Below, piece by piece: positions 8,963 to 16,983 of a DNA stretch of 24,503 nucleotides. Source of the stretch: a virus; the IMG/VR virus record IMGVR_UViG_3300022929_000197, positions 1 through 24,503 of that record. The stretch is one strand, 5' to 3'. A program made the position numbers and the translations under genes. Position 1 is the first letter of the stretch, and every line of letters begins with the position of its first letter. The notes beneath the pieces are model-generated. The model did no database searches. It had not been told where the DNA came from and worked only from the letters and a program-made list of their open reading frames with translations.

Positions 8963-9492
8963 GAGAACTTACTCCCCCACCATGCATCAAAGTCACTAGC
9001 TACACTAGTATCAGCTAACATTGGCCCAAAGCTCTGAGCAGCCATAGCTAACAGGTTGGGTTGTGCAGGAGGTGTAAGCCCTTGCATTCTAGCCACCATA
9101 CCCTGTGCAGCCTTTGTAAACTGGTCATCTATGTTTGCCATACGGCTATCAAAGGACTGCTTCTGACGCACAGATATTTGCCCTTCTTGCCTTTTAATAT
9201 TGTCTTTAATCCTGTCTACAGAGATGCCTGAAATGTTCGCTTCACCTGCTGAAACATTGGCAGATGCCTCAGCTTCCATAGACCTGCGTTGTAAATCTAT
9301 GTTTGCTTGGGTGTAAGCTCTAGCTTCCTCATTAGTCCTCCGAATGAGTATCTCCCTGTCCAGGTTGATAGCAGCTAATGCACTTTCTCTGGCATACTGA
9401 TTCTGTAGCTTCTGCATCTCTAACTGGCTGTACCCTGCTGCCACCTGGGAGCCAAACTGTAAGCCCGCCATTCCTGCTGCGAATGCGCTCAT
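8959..9492 (-). CDS. Internal virion protein B, gp14-like
   Basis: 177 aa, close to the 196 aa of T7 gp14, the ejected protein that inserts into the outer membrane at infection. The N-terminus is Gly/Ala-rich and weakly hydrophobic (MSAFAAGMAGLQFGSQVAAGY). It is followed by a long helical region rich in Gln, Glu, Arg and Ala (residues about 25-130). The C-terminal part contains a Pro-containing stretch and ends DAWWGSKFS. The start overlaps the stop of the gp13-like gene by 4 bases and its own stop overlaps the gp15-like start (ATGA), so the three are probably translationally coupled. The assignment is from length, composition and exact T7 gene order. Confidence 0.85.
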   Translation of the reverse strand: MSAFAAGMAGLQFGSQVAAGYSQLEMQKLQNQYARESALAAINLDREILIRRTNEEARAYTQANIDLQRRSMEAEASANVSAGEANISGISVDRIKDNIKRQEGQISVRQKQSFDSRMANIDDQFTKAAQGMVARMQGLTPPAQPNLLAMAAQSFGPMLADTSVASDFDAWWGSKFS

Positions 9493-9953
9493 TGTTCAAT
9501 CCTCTTTATCAAAAGGTAAAAGTCTTCTCCACCTTGGTTGTAGGTTCTATGTTTTAACACTTCAAACCCACACCACTCTAGCCATCTAATACTGCTTTTG
9601 TTGTCTTTATGTATAAGGTTATAGACGCTTTTAAAGCCTTTACATAAATCATCTATTGTAGGTTTACTAAGTTTTAATATGTCTCTTTTATGGTCTTTAG
9701 CTAACTCAGAAGTAAGCATCCATATCACACCGTTATTAGGGTCTTGTAAGCACTGAGATACACCACACATAAAAACTACATCTTTATCTTCAGTAACACC
9801 TGAATACACTTTAGCTTTAGGTAAATTAAATGCTTTAACTAAGCTGTTGTGTGGAGTGCTACCTGTAGCCTCTACTTCAAGTTTATCTATAGGACGTAAA
9901 CGTGGAGCTAAGTTAATAGCATCACGGTGTAGTGCATCTACAATACTTAACAT
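9489..9953 (-). CDS. Internal virion protein A, gp13-like (GNAT-fold)
   Basis: 154 aa from the ATG at 9953, which forms a TAATG overlap with the tail tube B stop. An upstream alternative start at 9992 would add 13 residues inside that gene and is less likely. The C-terminal half (NLIHKDNKSSIRWLEWCGFEV...) has the pattern of T7 gp13 (NFVWVGNTSHIRFLKTIGA...), the assembly protein that resembles GNAT acetyltransferases. The segment DKDVVFMCGV would correspond to the central beta strands of that fold. No convincing acetyl-CoA loop (Q/RxxGxG/A) is seen, so acetyltransferase activity should not be assumed. In T7, gp13 is needed for morphogenesis of infectious particles. Its stop overlaps the gp14-like start. 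Confidence 0.83.
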   Translation of the reverse strand: MLSIVDALHRDAINLAPRLRPIDKLEVEATGSTPHNSLVKAFNLPKAKVYSGVTEDKDVVFMCGVSQCLQDPNNGVIWMLTSELAKDHKRDILKLSKPTIDDLCKGFKSVYNLIHKDNKSSIRWLEWCGFEVLKHRTYNQGGEDFYLLIKRIEQ

Positions 9954-12172
9954 TATATTCTCTGAGACCTTATGTTGTAGAATCCTTCCCACTCAGCACT
10001 CTGGAAAGCGCAGGGTAAGAAACTATCTGATTTAATTTCTATAGTTACACGGTCATTCTTAGACTGGAGAGGGAACCTAAAGGTACCGTCATTAAGGACT
10101 ACTTCCCCAATAACTGAACCTGCTTGGTTAAGAGTTACCCCTGAATACACATAATCATAGGTTTGCCTATGGTCAGGAGTTACCTCTATCTTGAAGAACC
10201 CAGTGTTCTCAAAGGCAACCCTCATGGTTCTCATTTGTAAACGCCCAGACTGTATAGACTGTGCGCCATCTTTCTCTCTCACATACTGTGGGGAAAACCC
10301 GTATGTCATTGTGTAAGGAATGCCCATAATAAATGAGCCACCTGAGTAGTCTCCTGAAATAGCTGCTGTGGTGTTAGTAGGTCTAGTTACCGTAATGTCA
10401 GCCCCTCTGTAGGCAGCCCACTGGTTAGTCCTAATGGCCTTTATTACACCAGAGTATGTGTAAGGGAGTGTCCAAGTAGTCGTATCTGTATTTGAGTCAT
10501 AAGTGCCTGTAAGCTCTACTTTACGGTCAAGTCTTACACAATAATTTAACTCAGAGTCATCAATGTATTGTAAGTCTATTTTCTCAAGGACTGTCCCGTC
10601 TGAGTAACTAACAACTAAGAACATCTCACTTTCAACGATGTTAATGTCAAGTATAGTTGCCCCTGGAGCTAACTCCCAAGTAGACCAACTAGATTGTAGT
10701 TTTTGTTGCCCGTCACTAAACCACTTATAAACATACAGCTTGTTAGGTGTTTCTGCGGATAAAGCGGCTAGTATATTTTCATTACTAGAGCTTGCTAACT
10801 TAAAAATATTTTTTGGTAAATACTTAGGAACATGTGCAGTAACATCTAAAGCATCTGTTGTTATAGAATCTTCTTCAATATAATATTCATGTACACTAGA
10901 GAAGTTGCCTTTCTTAGAAACAAAGTAAAGGAAGTTACCTGCCCCTACTGGCGTTATAGACCCGTCATTTTCAAAGTCAGTACTAGGTACAACAGAGATA
11001 GTTCTAGGTGTTAAGTTACCTGTGTTTTCTATTTTAAATTGAGTATTAGATGAAAAGATTGTTAAGGAGTCATTAAATGTTACAGCCTGTTTTAATGGAG
11101 AAGATTTAGCACTACCTACTGTAACATCAATAGGGCCATCATCTAGTACAGTTGTAACTGTTTTAGGGAAGAACCTGAAGTAATCCCCTACTGCGCTCAT
11201 TACTATATTTTCACCACTCAATAAACCTAGTCTGTTTTTGTAAAAGAACATGTTAGTGATGGGTGCGCCAACAAATGAAGGTTCAGGCGCAGAAAGCTCA
11301 TCCCCTACTGTTCTTTCGCCTAGGTCGAGGCTAAATACATTATACGTTAAAGTTTGGTTAGTAACATTAATATGTCCCGATATTTCAAAAGGCATTGTGG
11401 CAGCATCAATTCTATTTTGCATTTGCACATTATTGTCGAATAAAGAATTTGGCCTTTTAGTCTCTTCATAGGTAGTAGTTGACTGCCCCGTTCCTGTACA
11501 TTTTACATAGTAACTATCAAAGTTGTTATTTTGTGACCCTGCAATCTCATAATGCTGGTTAAGTGGTGATACCCCAGTCCCCCCACTACTAACTGGATGG
11601 CCGTCAGGTAAGTCACTAAAGTCGTTATACACTGTAGCACTTAAGCTAACAGGGCTATGAATTGGTGTGGGTTCCATTGCAACAGTTTTTGTTGTATTTA
11701 ATACTAAAGTCCTTACCCCAAGCATTCTTAAATTTGAACTAAATGTAGGAGGGGCTTCATCTTGAAAGGATAAAAACTTTAGGTCTTCCGATGGATTCTC
11801 ACACTCTAAGTAACTAGGCATTGTATTGCCAGGGATACCAGCCCCCCCAACATAGGTGTAAGTTAGAGAAGTACCATCATCTTTAAATATATAAAGTACT
11901 ACATTATTAGCGTTGGTATTAGTAGGCTCTTTCCTTGCGATAAAGATATGTCTTTCATTATCACTAATACGCACTACATGTATAGCAGCGTTGCTTGTGG
12001 CATCACTTAGTATTTCTTGGATATGCTCTGTAGGTGGGCGTTTAATCAATCCATCAATTACTGATGACAGGGCATTAGTTTGAGTTTCTCCCTGTGTAAC
12101 CTGACGTAAAGGAGCAGGTTGCTGACTAACCCCATTCAATAGGTTTGGTATGCTAGTAGATACTAATGCCAT
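9953..12172 (-). CDS. Tail tubular protein B, gp12-like (nozzle)
   Basis: 739 aa against 794 for T7 gp12, which forms the hexameric tail nozzle. The N-terminus (MALVSTSIPNLLNGVSQQPAPLR...) is the characteristic start of this family, followed by the conserved GLIKRPPTEH. The central region includes the hallmark NRLGLLSGENIVMSAVGDYF near residues 307-330. The rest is predominantly beta strand, as expected of the beta-propeller nozzle. The gene follows tail tube A by 6 bases and shares a TAATG junction with the gp13-like gene. No anomalies seen. Confidence 0.97.
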   Translation of the reverse strand: MALVSTSIPNLLNGVSQQPAPLRQVTQGETQTNALSSVIDGLIKRPPTEHIQEILSDATSNAAIHVVRISDNERHIFIARKEPTNTNANNVVLYIFKDDGTSLTYTYVGGAGIPGNTMPSYLECENPSEDLKFLSFQDEAPPTFSSNLRMLGVRTLVLNTTKTVAMEPTPIHSPVSLSATVYNDFSDLPDGHPVSSGGTGVSPLNQHYEIAGSQNNNFDSYYVKCTGTGQSTTTYEETKRPNSLFDNNVQMQNRIDAATMPFEISGHINVTNQTLTYNVFSLDLGERTVGDELSAPEPSFVGAPITNMFFYKNRLGLLSGENIVMSAVGDYFRFFPKTVTTVLDDGPIDVTVGSAKSSPLKQAVTFNDSLTIFSSNTQFKIENTGNLTPRTISVVPSTDFENDGSITPVGAGNFLYFVSKKGNFSSVHEYYIEEDSITTDALDVTAHVPKYLPKNIFKLASSSNENILAALSAETPNKLYVYKWFSDGQQKLQSSWSTWELAPGATILDINIVESEMFLVVSYSDGTVLEKIDLQYIDDSELNYCVRLDRKVELTGTYDSNTDTTTWTLPYTYSGVIKAIRTNQWAAYRGADITVTRPTNTTAAISGDYSGGSFIMGIPYTMTYGFSPQYVREKDGAQSIQSGRLQMRTMRVAFENTGFFKIEVTPDHRQTYDYVYSGVTLNQAGSVIGEVVLNDGTFRFPLQSKNDRVTIEIKSDSFLPCAFQSAEWEGFYNIRSQRI

Positions 12173-12178
12173 AATTGA

Positions 12179-12781
12179 TTACCTTGTAGTTCTGCGAGGT
12201 ACGCCTCTAGCTATAATTTTATAAGTGTCGTAGCTCCCTGTTAATATATTAGTATCTTCAGTTTGAGCTTCGGTTCTTTCAAATTCTATTAGTGCTTCTT
12301 GTTCATCTTGAGCAGTAAAACCTGCTAGTGTTTCTGAACCCATGAAGCGTGTTTGAAAACGCCTTGATGCTTTAGTCATCACATAACGTCTAACGTGCTG
12401 TGGTAAGTCATCAAAATCTAATAAGTAAACAATGTCTACAGTGATGTTTTCATCAAAGACAAACGTATGATTATCTCTGTCATAAAGTTTAGTACCACGT
12501 TGCACTACATCTCTATGTGCTGATACATCTGATGAGTCTACCTTTGCTGTGTTAGTAGGTAGGTTAATCTCGTTAGTAGATGAGTCTCTTGTCAGCTTTA
12601 GTTTCAAATCTGTATTGCAATGTAAACCTCTAGTCTGAATTGATATAGATGTCTGGTCTAAGACTTCCTGAGCCAATGAAGCATCAAGTAATGAAGGGTC
12701 ATTCAAACTAGATACGGGAGCTTCACCAATGGCTGATAGCATTAAATTGACAGCTTCTAGTTCTGTAGTTGGTAGTGCCAC
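12179..12781 (-). CDS. Tail tubular protein A, gp11-like (GTG start)
   Basis: 200 aa, matching T7 gp11 (196 aa), the adaptor ring between portal and nozzle. The N-terminus (TELEAVNLMLSAIGEAPVSSL) is the family signature. The region following it (SISIQTRGLHCNTDLKLKL) corresponds to the conserved IQSRGWTFN region of T7. The start is a GTG at 12781: no ATG is available in a suitable place, and GAGGAC lies about 6 bases upstream. The gene begins just after the terminator behind the capsid gene. It must therefore be reached by readthrough, as genes 11 and 12 are in T7. Confidence 0.95.
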   Translation of the reverse strand: MALPTTELEAVNLMLSAIGEAPVSSLNDPSLLDASLAQEVLDQTSISIQTRGLHCNTDLKLKLTRDSSTNEINLPTNTAKVDSSDVSAHRDVVQRGTKLYDRDNHTFVFDENITVDIVYLLDFDDLPQHVRRYVMTKASRRFQTRFMGSETLAGFTAQDEQEALIEFERTEAQTEDTNILTGSYDTYKIIARGVPRRTTR

Positions 12782-12799
12782 GATAAGTCCTCATAAAGT

Positions 12800-12834
12800 A
12801 AAAAAAAGCGGAAGCCCAATTAAGGACTCCCGCT
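12800..12834 (-). terminator. Intrinsic terminator after capsid gene (T-phi equivalent)
   Basis: On the minus strand an 11-bp stem (AGCGGGAGTCC with GGGCTTCCGCT, two G-U pairs, loop TTAATT) is followed directly by eight T residues. It sits 8 bases after the capsid stop, the position of T-phi in T7, and should reduce transcription into tail genes relative to capsid. Confidence 0.93.
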
Positions 12835-12841
12835 ATAAGTT

Positions 12842-13795
12842 TTAAGCAGTCTGGATTTGAACAGCAGCTTCTGGACGTAGGACACCATGGCCCATAGCGT
12901 ACTTAGCTACCATTAAAGTTCCTTGTCTGCGAATGTCGTACTCTGACTCTACAGCCAAATCCATCAACTTCACTGTACCAACAGCAGAAGTGTGAGCGAT
13001 AAGAGCAGTAGTGTTAGCAGCGTTGACAGCTTGTGCGCTACCTGCGCCACCTGCATCAACACCAGTACCAGTAATGTTACCTGTAGGAAGATGTGGAGTC
13101 TTCACTAGGTTGATACCAGCAATCTGAACTACGTTACCGTTTGCAATCGAACCTTGACCGCTATAGTCAACATTGATTGCTTTAGAAGCGTTAGCAAGCA
13201 AGTAGTATTGCTCTGGCTTCAAGAAGGCAAAACGACCTTCAGATGGAACGTATGCGTCATCTAGTGCTTCAGCAGCATCAAAGATTGAACCAATCAATGA
13301 GTCAGCGTTAGTGTTAGAATCAGCGTCAGTGATGATTGTGCCTGAAGCGTAACCTGAGTCACCTACGTTAGCAGATGCAGCAGCAGCCTGAGCCATAGTC
13401 TGTAGAACGTGCTTGTCCATTTGGAAAGCAAGCGCACGACCCATCTCAGATGAATAAACTGAACGCACATCGTAGTGGTTCTTAGCTTCTTCAATGTTAG
13501 AGATGAAGTGGCTAGACAGGAGAAGGTCATTAATAGTAATAACTTTCTCGTTGTGGTTGATGTCTGTACCTGTGATTTCAGCACCAGGCGTGTGATACGC
13601 TGCGCTTGAACGACCCATAACTGGGAACTGTGCAGACTTGCCGTTAGCAATGGTGCGAACCATTTGCTTGTCAGCAGTTACTGTAGCTTGTTCAAAAGAA
13701 GTAAGAACCTCTCCTGAGAACTGTTTTAGGAATAGAGCGTCAGATGCACCTGCATTGTTTACCTGACCGATTCCTGATGGGCTTGCATTAGCCAT
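12842..13795 (-). CDS. Major capsid protein, gp10-like
   Basis: 317 aa, close to T7 gp10A (344 aa). Conserved features include the N-terminal LFLKQFSGEVLTSFE, followed by GKSAQFPVMGR with the A-Y-H-T-P-G element. The family pattern DLLLSSHFISNIEEAKNHYDVR then forms the spine helix/E-loop region, and the C-terminal LRPEAAVQIQ closes it. These place it firmly in the HK97-fold T7 capsid family. A good ribosome binding site (AAAGGA, 7-base spacing) precedes the ATG. It has a 147-base untranslated leader and its own terminator, consistent with very high expression. I looked for a T7 gp10B-style frameshift: the -1 frame would run only about 8 codons past the stop and no slippery heptamer is present. 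Confidence 0.98.
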   Translation of the reverse strand: MANASPSGIGQVNNAGASDALFLKQFSGEVLTSFEQATVTADKQMVRTIANGKSAQFPVMGRSSAAYHTPGAEITGTDINHNEKVITINDLLLSSHFISNIEEAKNHYDVRSVYSSEMGRALAFQMDKHVLQTMAQAAAASANVGDSGYASGTIITDADSNTNADSLIGSIFDAAEALDDAYVPSEGRFAFLKPEQYYLLANASKAINVDYSGQGSIANGNVVQIAGINLVKTPHLPTGNITGTGVDAGGAGSAQAVNAANTTALIAHTSAVGTVKLMDLAVESEYDIRRQGTLMVAKYAMGHGVLRPEAAVQIQTA

Positions 13796-13942
13796 AATAA
13801 TATCCTTTAAAATAAATTAAGTTAGTAAATTAAATAACCGATAATTCGCTAATCCTTACTTCACTTGAAAGGGTGTTCACCTCGGTGAGCCTTACTGTTT
13901 TTTGGGGATGTATTGAATTGATTAACAGCCTAGAAAGGCTGG
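13796..13942 (-). promoter_or_regulatory. Noncoding leader of the capsid gene with hairpins
   Basis: This is the longest gap between genes in the window. It begins with a 5-bp perfect hairpin (CAGCC TTTCTA GGCTG, plus-strand 13926-13941) right after the scaffold stop. It holds a second imperfect hairpin around TCAC-CGAG-GTGA (about 13876-13887) and ends with an AAAGGA ribosome binding site. T7 has the strong phi10 promoter and an RNase III site in this place. Only a weakly promoter-like CAATTCAATAC is visible here (13909-13919), not the clear sequence found elsewhere in the window. Confidence 0.5.
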
Positions 13943-14689
13943 TTAAAGTGTGCTTCGTGAGAGCTTTTTCTGGACTGCGTCTCTGAAGGCGGGGTCTTTC
14001 TTATACTCAGTGGTTCCCATATCCTTGGTAACCTGCGCCCAGCTATTATAAGTATCTACAGAGGCAGAGGCTTTACCACCTAACAATGTAGGTTCTGCAC
14101 CACCGTTATCCCTGTATCTTGATACTAATCCATCAATAGCTAGTCTTGCCTGAGATGTGTTACCTGAACTGATAGCATCATTAAAAGCATCTATCTCACT
14201 ATCAGCCATGTTGTCGGATGCCCATTCGAGCATACCTTTGTAAGACTCTTCACCACCAGCGAACTCAAATATCTCGTTAGTGTATTCAGTAGCCTTAGCT
14301 TTTTGCCCATCAACATAAGCATCTACCATTTCTTTTGGTATGCCCCTGCTTTCAAGGTCTTTGTAGGTGTCCTCAGAGAGTTCACCGTTCTCTGCAAATT
14401 CCGTTTGCATTGAATCAAAGTCTAGCCCTGCGTTTTCTACAGCTTCTCTAGCTTCTGAAGCACTTTCAGTTTGGTCTGACGATACTTCATTACTAGCTTC
14501 TGTTTCTTTAGCTGTAGCTGCTTCTTGACGAGACTGAGTGTATTGCTTTTCCAGTTCGCTATACGCTTTAGAGAGGTCTTCACCAGACTTAAACTTTTCT
14601 GGTAACCACTCTGGACGAGCTTCTTGAGGTTGCTCCACTGGAGCTTCAGAGCCTGTAACATTTCCTTCTACCTGTACTTGTTCAACCAT
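13943..14689 (-). CDS. Capsid assembly scaffolding protein, gp9-like
   Basis: 248 aa (T7 gp9 is 307 aa), highly acidic and helical, placed between portal and capsid genes exactly as in T7. Conserved start features include the RPEWLPEKFKSGEDLSKAYSELE segment near residues 25-47, typical of T7-like scaffolds. The middle is Glu/Ala/Ser rich and disordered-looking. The C-terminus is basic (KKDPAFRDAVQKKLSRSTL), as expected for the part that contacts the capsid protein. The ATG overlaps the stop of the 55-aa gene (TAATG), with GAGGG upstream. The scaffold directs prohead assembly and is lost before DNA packaging is complete. Confidence 0.94.
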   Translation of the reverse strand: MVEQVQVEGNVTGSEAPVEQPQEARPEWLPEKFKSGEDLSKAYSELEKQYTQSRQEAATAKETEASNEVSSDQTESASEAREAVENAGLDFDSMQTEFAENGELSEDTYKDLESRGIPKEMVDAYVDGQKAKATEYTNEIFEFAGGEESYKGMLEWASDNMADSEIDAFNDAISSGNTSQARLAIDGLVSRYRDNGGAEPTLLGGKASASVDTYNSWAQVTKDMGTTEYKKDPAFRDAVQKKLSRSTL

Positions 14690-14856
14690 TAGCTTTTCCC
14701 TCGCTGAATAATATTGCCTCTAGCGTTCTGATACTTCACGCCTAATTCAGCAGCTTCCATTCCAGGCCACTTAGGATACTCAACCTTCTTTTCTTTCTTA
14801 GGTGTTGCATCCTTCGGGTTATCTTTCTTTAAAGTCATTTTGGGTGTTGTTGCCAT
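14689..14856 (-). CDS. Small basic protein, 55 aa, between portal and scaffold
   Basis: I do not recognise a function. The ORF runs from an ATG at 14856 to a TAA that overlaps the scaffold start by one base (TAATG), which argues that it is translated and coupled to the scaffold. Residues 1-25 are rich in Lys, Thr and Pro (MATTPKMTLKKDNPKD...). Residues 27-55 are more ordered (YPKWPGMEAAELGVKYQNAR). The upstream gap to the portal stop is 12 bases with only a weak AGGT as ribosome binding site. T7 has no gene at this exact place. A structural or scaffold-related role is only a guess from position. Confidence 0.72.
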   Translation of the reverse strand: MATTPKMTLKKDNPKDATPKKEKKVEYPKWPGMEAAELGVKYQNARGNIIQRGKS

Positions 14857-14868
14857 TATTTATTGTAC

Positions 14869-16407
14869 CTATTGTTGCTGTATATTAGCCTTCACAACTT
14901 CTGGTATAGCTTTGCTGGCTACATCTTGCATAGTCTGTTGTTGCATCTGCTCCTGCATAGCTTGTTGTTGAGCTTCCATCTCAGCTTGTAGTTCCTGTTC
15001 AGTCTTAATCAGACCTATCGTATCTATCCCATGACCAGTAGCTAATCGAGTTACTAGGTCACCGAAGTTGACACGTTGTATTGTCTCAGGAGAAACCTGA
15101 GCTAATGACACAAGGTCAGTGATATAAGTGCGTAGTTTATTTAAGTCGTTTCCTCTGCCAAGTGCTTCCACACCAGTAACAATAACTGGGGTGACAGTAC
15201 CTTTAGGTAGCTTAGGAATCTTCTTAGTTGCAGACATTCTCTTCATCAGTATGTTGACGAGAGGTAGTTGCATTTCTTGACTCAGAACAGAGTAGACACC
15301 ACCTAATGCGGATTCTAACTCTTGAGCCATAAAGCGTATCTCTTCAGCAGTTACTCTCTCAGCATTGCGCTGAATCGCTGTGTTCAAAAGAAACGCATAG
15401 GAAAGTCTTTCTTCAATTCGTTGAACGGTATCAAGTACCACACGCATGTCAGGGTACTTCTCTGTCTGTAGTACACTAACATCGTTAGGGTCACCTAGTA
15501 TTACATCACCGTTATCTGCTTTGGCTAGGTCAGTTCTTCGGACACTTGCGTTAGGGCGCACCATAAACACTAGTTTAGCACTAGCTGCTGCGGAGCTAAC
15601 CAATGCTTCCGTCAATCCCTCAAGGGACTTCAGGTCTCCTAGATACTCTTCCACGAAAGAGCGACCATAGTCTTCGCCATCAAGGTGTACCATACGTAAG
15701 GCAAGCCAAGGCATGAGGTCTTTCTTATATCTACCCTCAGAACCTGGGACTACATGCCCTTCAACTTCTTGATAAACTTCGTATATATCAGAGTTTACTC
15801 TGTATACTTTTGTGTATAACTTAAGGTCTTCATCACCTGTGTAGTCAATACCTTCTATACCTTCTGGCAATGCTCTGGGTGACACAGACTCTTCTAATAC
15901 TACTTCTAGTAACTCCCCGTCAGGCGCACGTTTTACAACAAAGCTCGACATAGGGAAGACACGCAGTCCTCCTTTCTTTGGAAGGTGTACTAATACATTA
16001 CCGCTTACAATCAAGTGCTTAAGTGCTTCAAAGAAGTTTACCCGTAAGGCTCTGTTCTCTATCTCACCCATCACTTCTCTTTCGATACCAGCAAGACCCT
16101 GTTCAATCTCTGCTCGTAACTCACCTTCACCATCTAGTTCAGCTTTGGTTTTACTATCCATTGCTAAACGGAAGAAAGGCGAGTTAGGTGGGAGAAGTAA
16201 TAGCATTAGCTTAGAGGCTAAGTTGTTGACACCTCTAGCCCCAATGCTTTGAAACGGTTGGTAAAGGTCAGTAGCGGAGCTAAAGCCTTCAGGAGTTATC
16301 AAAGAAGGGAGTGTTAATTCAGCACACTCTCTAGCTCTATCAAGATAAATCTCCCTGTCTGCTGCTAGTTTGTGGTAACGCTTGGCGCAGGAAGTAATCT
16401 CATTCAT
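14869..16407 (-). CDS. Portal (head-tail connector) protein, gp8-like
   Basis: 512 aa against 536 in T7 gp8, the dodecameric portal through which DNA is packaged and ejected. The N-terminal third has the characteristic R-Y-H-K-L...R-E-I-Y-L-D-R-A-R-E-C-A-E-L-T-L-P and the nearby FQSIGARGVNNLASKLMLLL segment. The central part includes RPNASVRRTDL, and the C-terminal third has INERVTAEEIRFM-type helices (RNAERVTAEEIRFMAQELE, about 350-370). The last 40 residues form a Gln/Met-rich tail. A ribosome binding site AGGAA lies 6 bases before the ATG. It is followed by the 55-aa gene and scaffold, the standard assembly block. Confidence 0.97.
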   Translation of the reverse strand: MNEITSCAKRYHKLAADREIYLDRARECAELTLPSLITPEGFSSATDLYQPFQSIGARGVNNLASKLMLLLLPPNSPFFRLAMDSKTKAELDGEGELRAEIEQGLAGIEREVMGEIENRALRVNFFEALKHLIVSGNVLVHLPKKGGLRVFPMSSFVVKRAPDGELLEVVLEESVSPRALPEGIEGIDYTGDEDLKLYTKVYRVNSDIYEVYQEVEGHVVPGSEGRYKKDLMPWLALRMVHLDGEDYGRSFVEEYLGDLKSLEGLTEALVSSAAASAKLVFMVRPNASVRRTDLAKADNGDVILGDPNDVSVLQTEKYPDMRVVLDTVQRIEERLSYAFLLNTAIQRNAERVTAEEIRFMAQELESALGGVYSVLSQEMQLPLVNILMKRMSATKKIPKLPKGTVTPVIVTGVEALGRGNDLNKLRTYITDLVSLAQVSPETIQRVNFGDLVTRLATGHGIDTIGLIKTEQELQAEMEAQQQAMQEQMQQQTMQDVASKAIPEVVKANIQQQ

Positions 16408-16419
16408 AACTTATTCCTA

Positions 16420-16743
16420 TTATTTAGGTATGTTTAGTCCCGTGGATGTTGAGCCACCTGTGCCTACAGAGTTATACCCAGTACCCATGCCACCGCTTTT
16501 CTTAACCTTTAGTGAAGCTAAACGCTTGGTACCGCTTTTCTGGGTTGCGTTACGTAAAAGCGTAGGGGTTGCTCTAGCCGCAGCACTCTCTGCATCAAAC
16601 TTAGCTTGCTGTTCTTTTCTCTGACGTTCTGCCTCTTCAGCTTGCTTTCTCATCTGCTCGCGCTGCTTACTTCCTTGATGGTCTGCAATACCTGCGCTTA
16701 CAACAGTACTGCCAATAATAGCTAATGATATGGGGTCACACAT
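16420..16743 (-). CDS. Tail assembly / host range protein, gp7.3-like
   Basis: 107 aa (T7 gp7.3 is 99 aa), immediately upstream of the portal as in T7. It opens with MCDPISLAIIG, a hydrophobic N-terminus common to this position in T7-like phages. A highly charged helix follows (residues 23-60, Glu/Gln/Arg rich), then a Gly/Ser/Thr-rich C-terminus ending G-L-N-I-P-K. That end resembles the ...SSGGGINI end of T7 gp7.3. The T7 protein is a minor virion component needed for tail assembly and adsorption. AGAGGA lies 7 bases upstream of the ATG. Assignment is from position and the two ends. Confidence 0.75.
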   Translation of the reverse strand: MCDPISLAIIGSTVVSAGIADHQGSKQREQMRKQAEEAERQRKEQQAKFDAESAAARATPTLLRNATQKSGTKRLASLKVKKSGGMGTGYNSVGTGGSTSTGLNIPK

Positions 16744-16759
16744 GGTAAAATCCTCTGGT

Positions 16760-16951
16760 TTAGTTAGGGTCTTCTTCCCGTCTTTTCAACTCTAACAGCC
16801 AGTTGATTACAGACCTTTGTCCTGCTCTAAACCATATTTCTTTCTCTGACCACTCTAATCGAGCAGACAGTTCAGGAAACACTTGGTCTAGCATAGCTAG
16901 TGTCTCATCAACACTGACGGGTAAACTTTCAATTTGTTTGTTTGTTGACAT
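16760..16951 (-). CDS. Hypothetical protein, 63 aa
   Basis: I do not recognise a family. The protein has a short polar start (MSTNKQIESLPVSVDETLAML) and then an acidic/aromatic helical body with W53, W66-like spacing (LEWSEKEIWFRAGQRSVINW). It ends in a charged KRREEDPN tail. It is the first gene behind the promoter-like sequence at 16961-16983. The transcript would start only about a dozen bases before the ATG, and that short leader carries GAGGAC as the ribosome binding site. Similar short proteins commonly sit just before the gp7.3/portal genes in T7-like phages, which suggests a conserved accessory role that remains unnamed. Confidence 0.8.
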   Translation of the reverse strand: MSTNKQIESLPVSVDETLAMLDQVFPELSARLEWSEKEIWFRAGQRSVINWLLELKRREEDPN

Positions 16952-16960
16952 TTCAAGTCC

Positions 16961-16983
16961 TCTTATATGGTGGGTATTAATTG
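16961..16983 (-). promoter_or_regulatory. Phage RNA polymerase promoter-like site (phi6.5 position)
   Basis: The minus strand reads CAATTAATACCCACCATAT then AAGAGG. It shares 19 exact bases with the site at 23913-23931. Aligned on CAC at -7 to -5, it parallels T7 (TAATACGACTCACTATA) and T3 (AATTAACCCTCACTAAA). It lies between the nucleotide-metabolism-like gene and the 63-aa gene, where T7 places phi6.5 to start late transcription. Confidence 0.8.

Noticed and set aside
9680-9710. ACCATAAAAGAG on the minus strand in the gp13-like gene, resembling the promoter core
   Set aside because: Only the core matches; the upstream TTAAT part matches at chance level and it lies within coding sequence.
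9489-9953. Active acetyltransferase
   Set aside because: The GNAT-like outline is shared with T7 gp13, but no acetyl-CoA binding loop is visible and the T7 protein is structural.
12800-12850. Programmed frameshift giving a longer capsid form like T7 gp10B
   Set aside because: No slippery heptamer before the stop, and the -1 frame ends about eight codons later, inside the terminator.
13363-13650. 95-aa minus-strand frame inside the capsid gene
   Set aside because: Alternate frame of a strongly conserved capsid gene, Leu/Thr-rich with no ribosome binding site.
13860-13915. Hairpin followed by a T-run on the plus strand as a terminator
   Set aside because: It would act only on plus-strand transcription, for which there is no gene; the stem is short and imperfect.
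14437-14661. 74-aa minus-strand Lys/Leu-rich frame inside the scaffold gene
   Set aside because: Alternate reading of an acidic, Glu/Ala-rich coding region; composition explains it and no start signal is seen.
16725-16745. ACCCCATAT at the start of the gp7.3-like gene as a fourth promoter
   Set aside because: Spacing and flanking bases do not fit the other sites; it is explained by the MCDPI codons.
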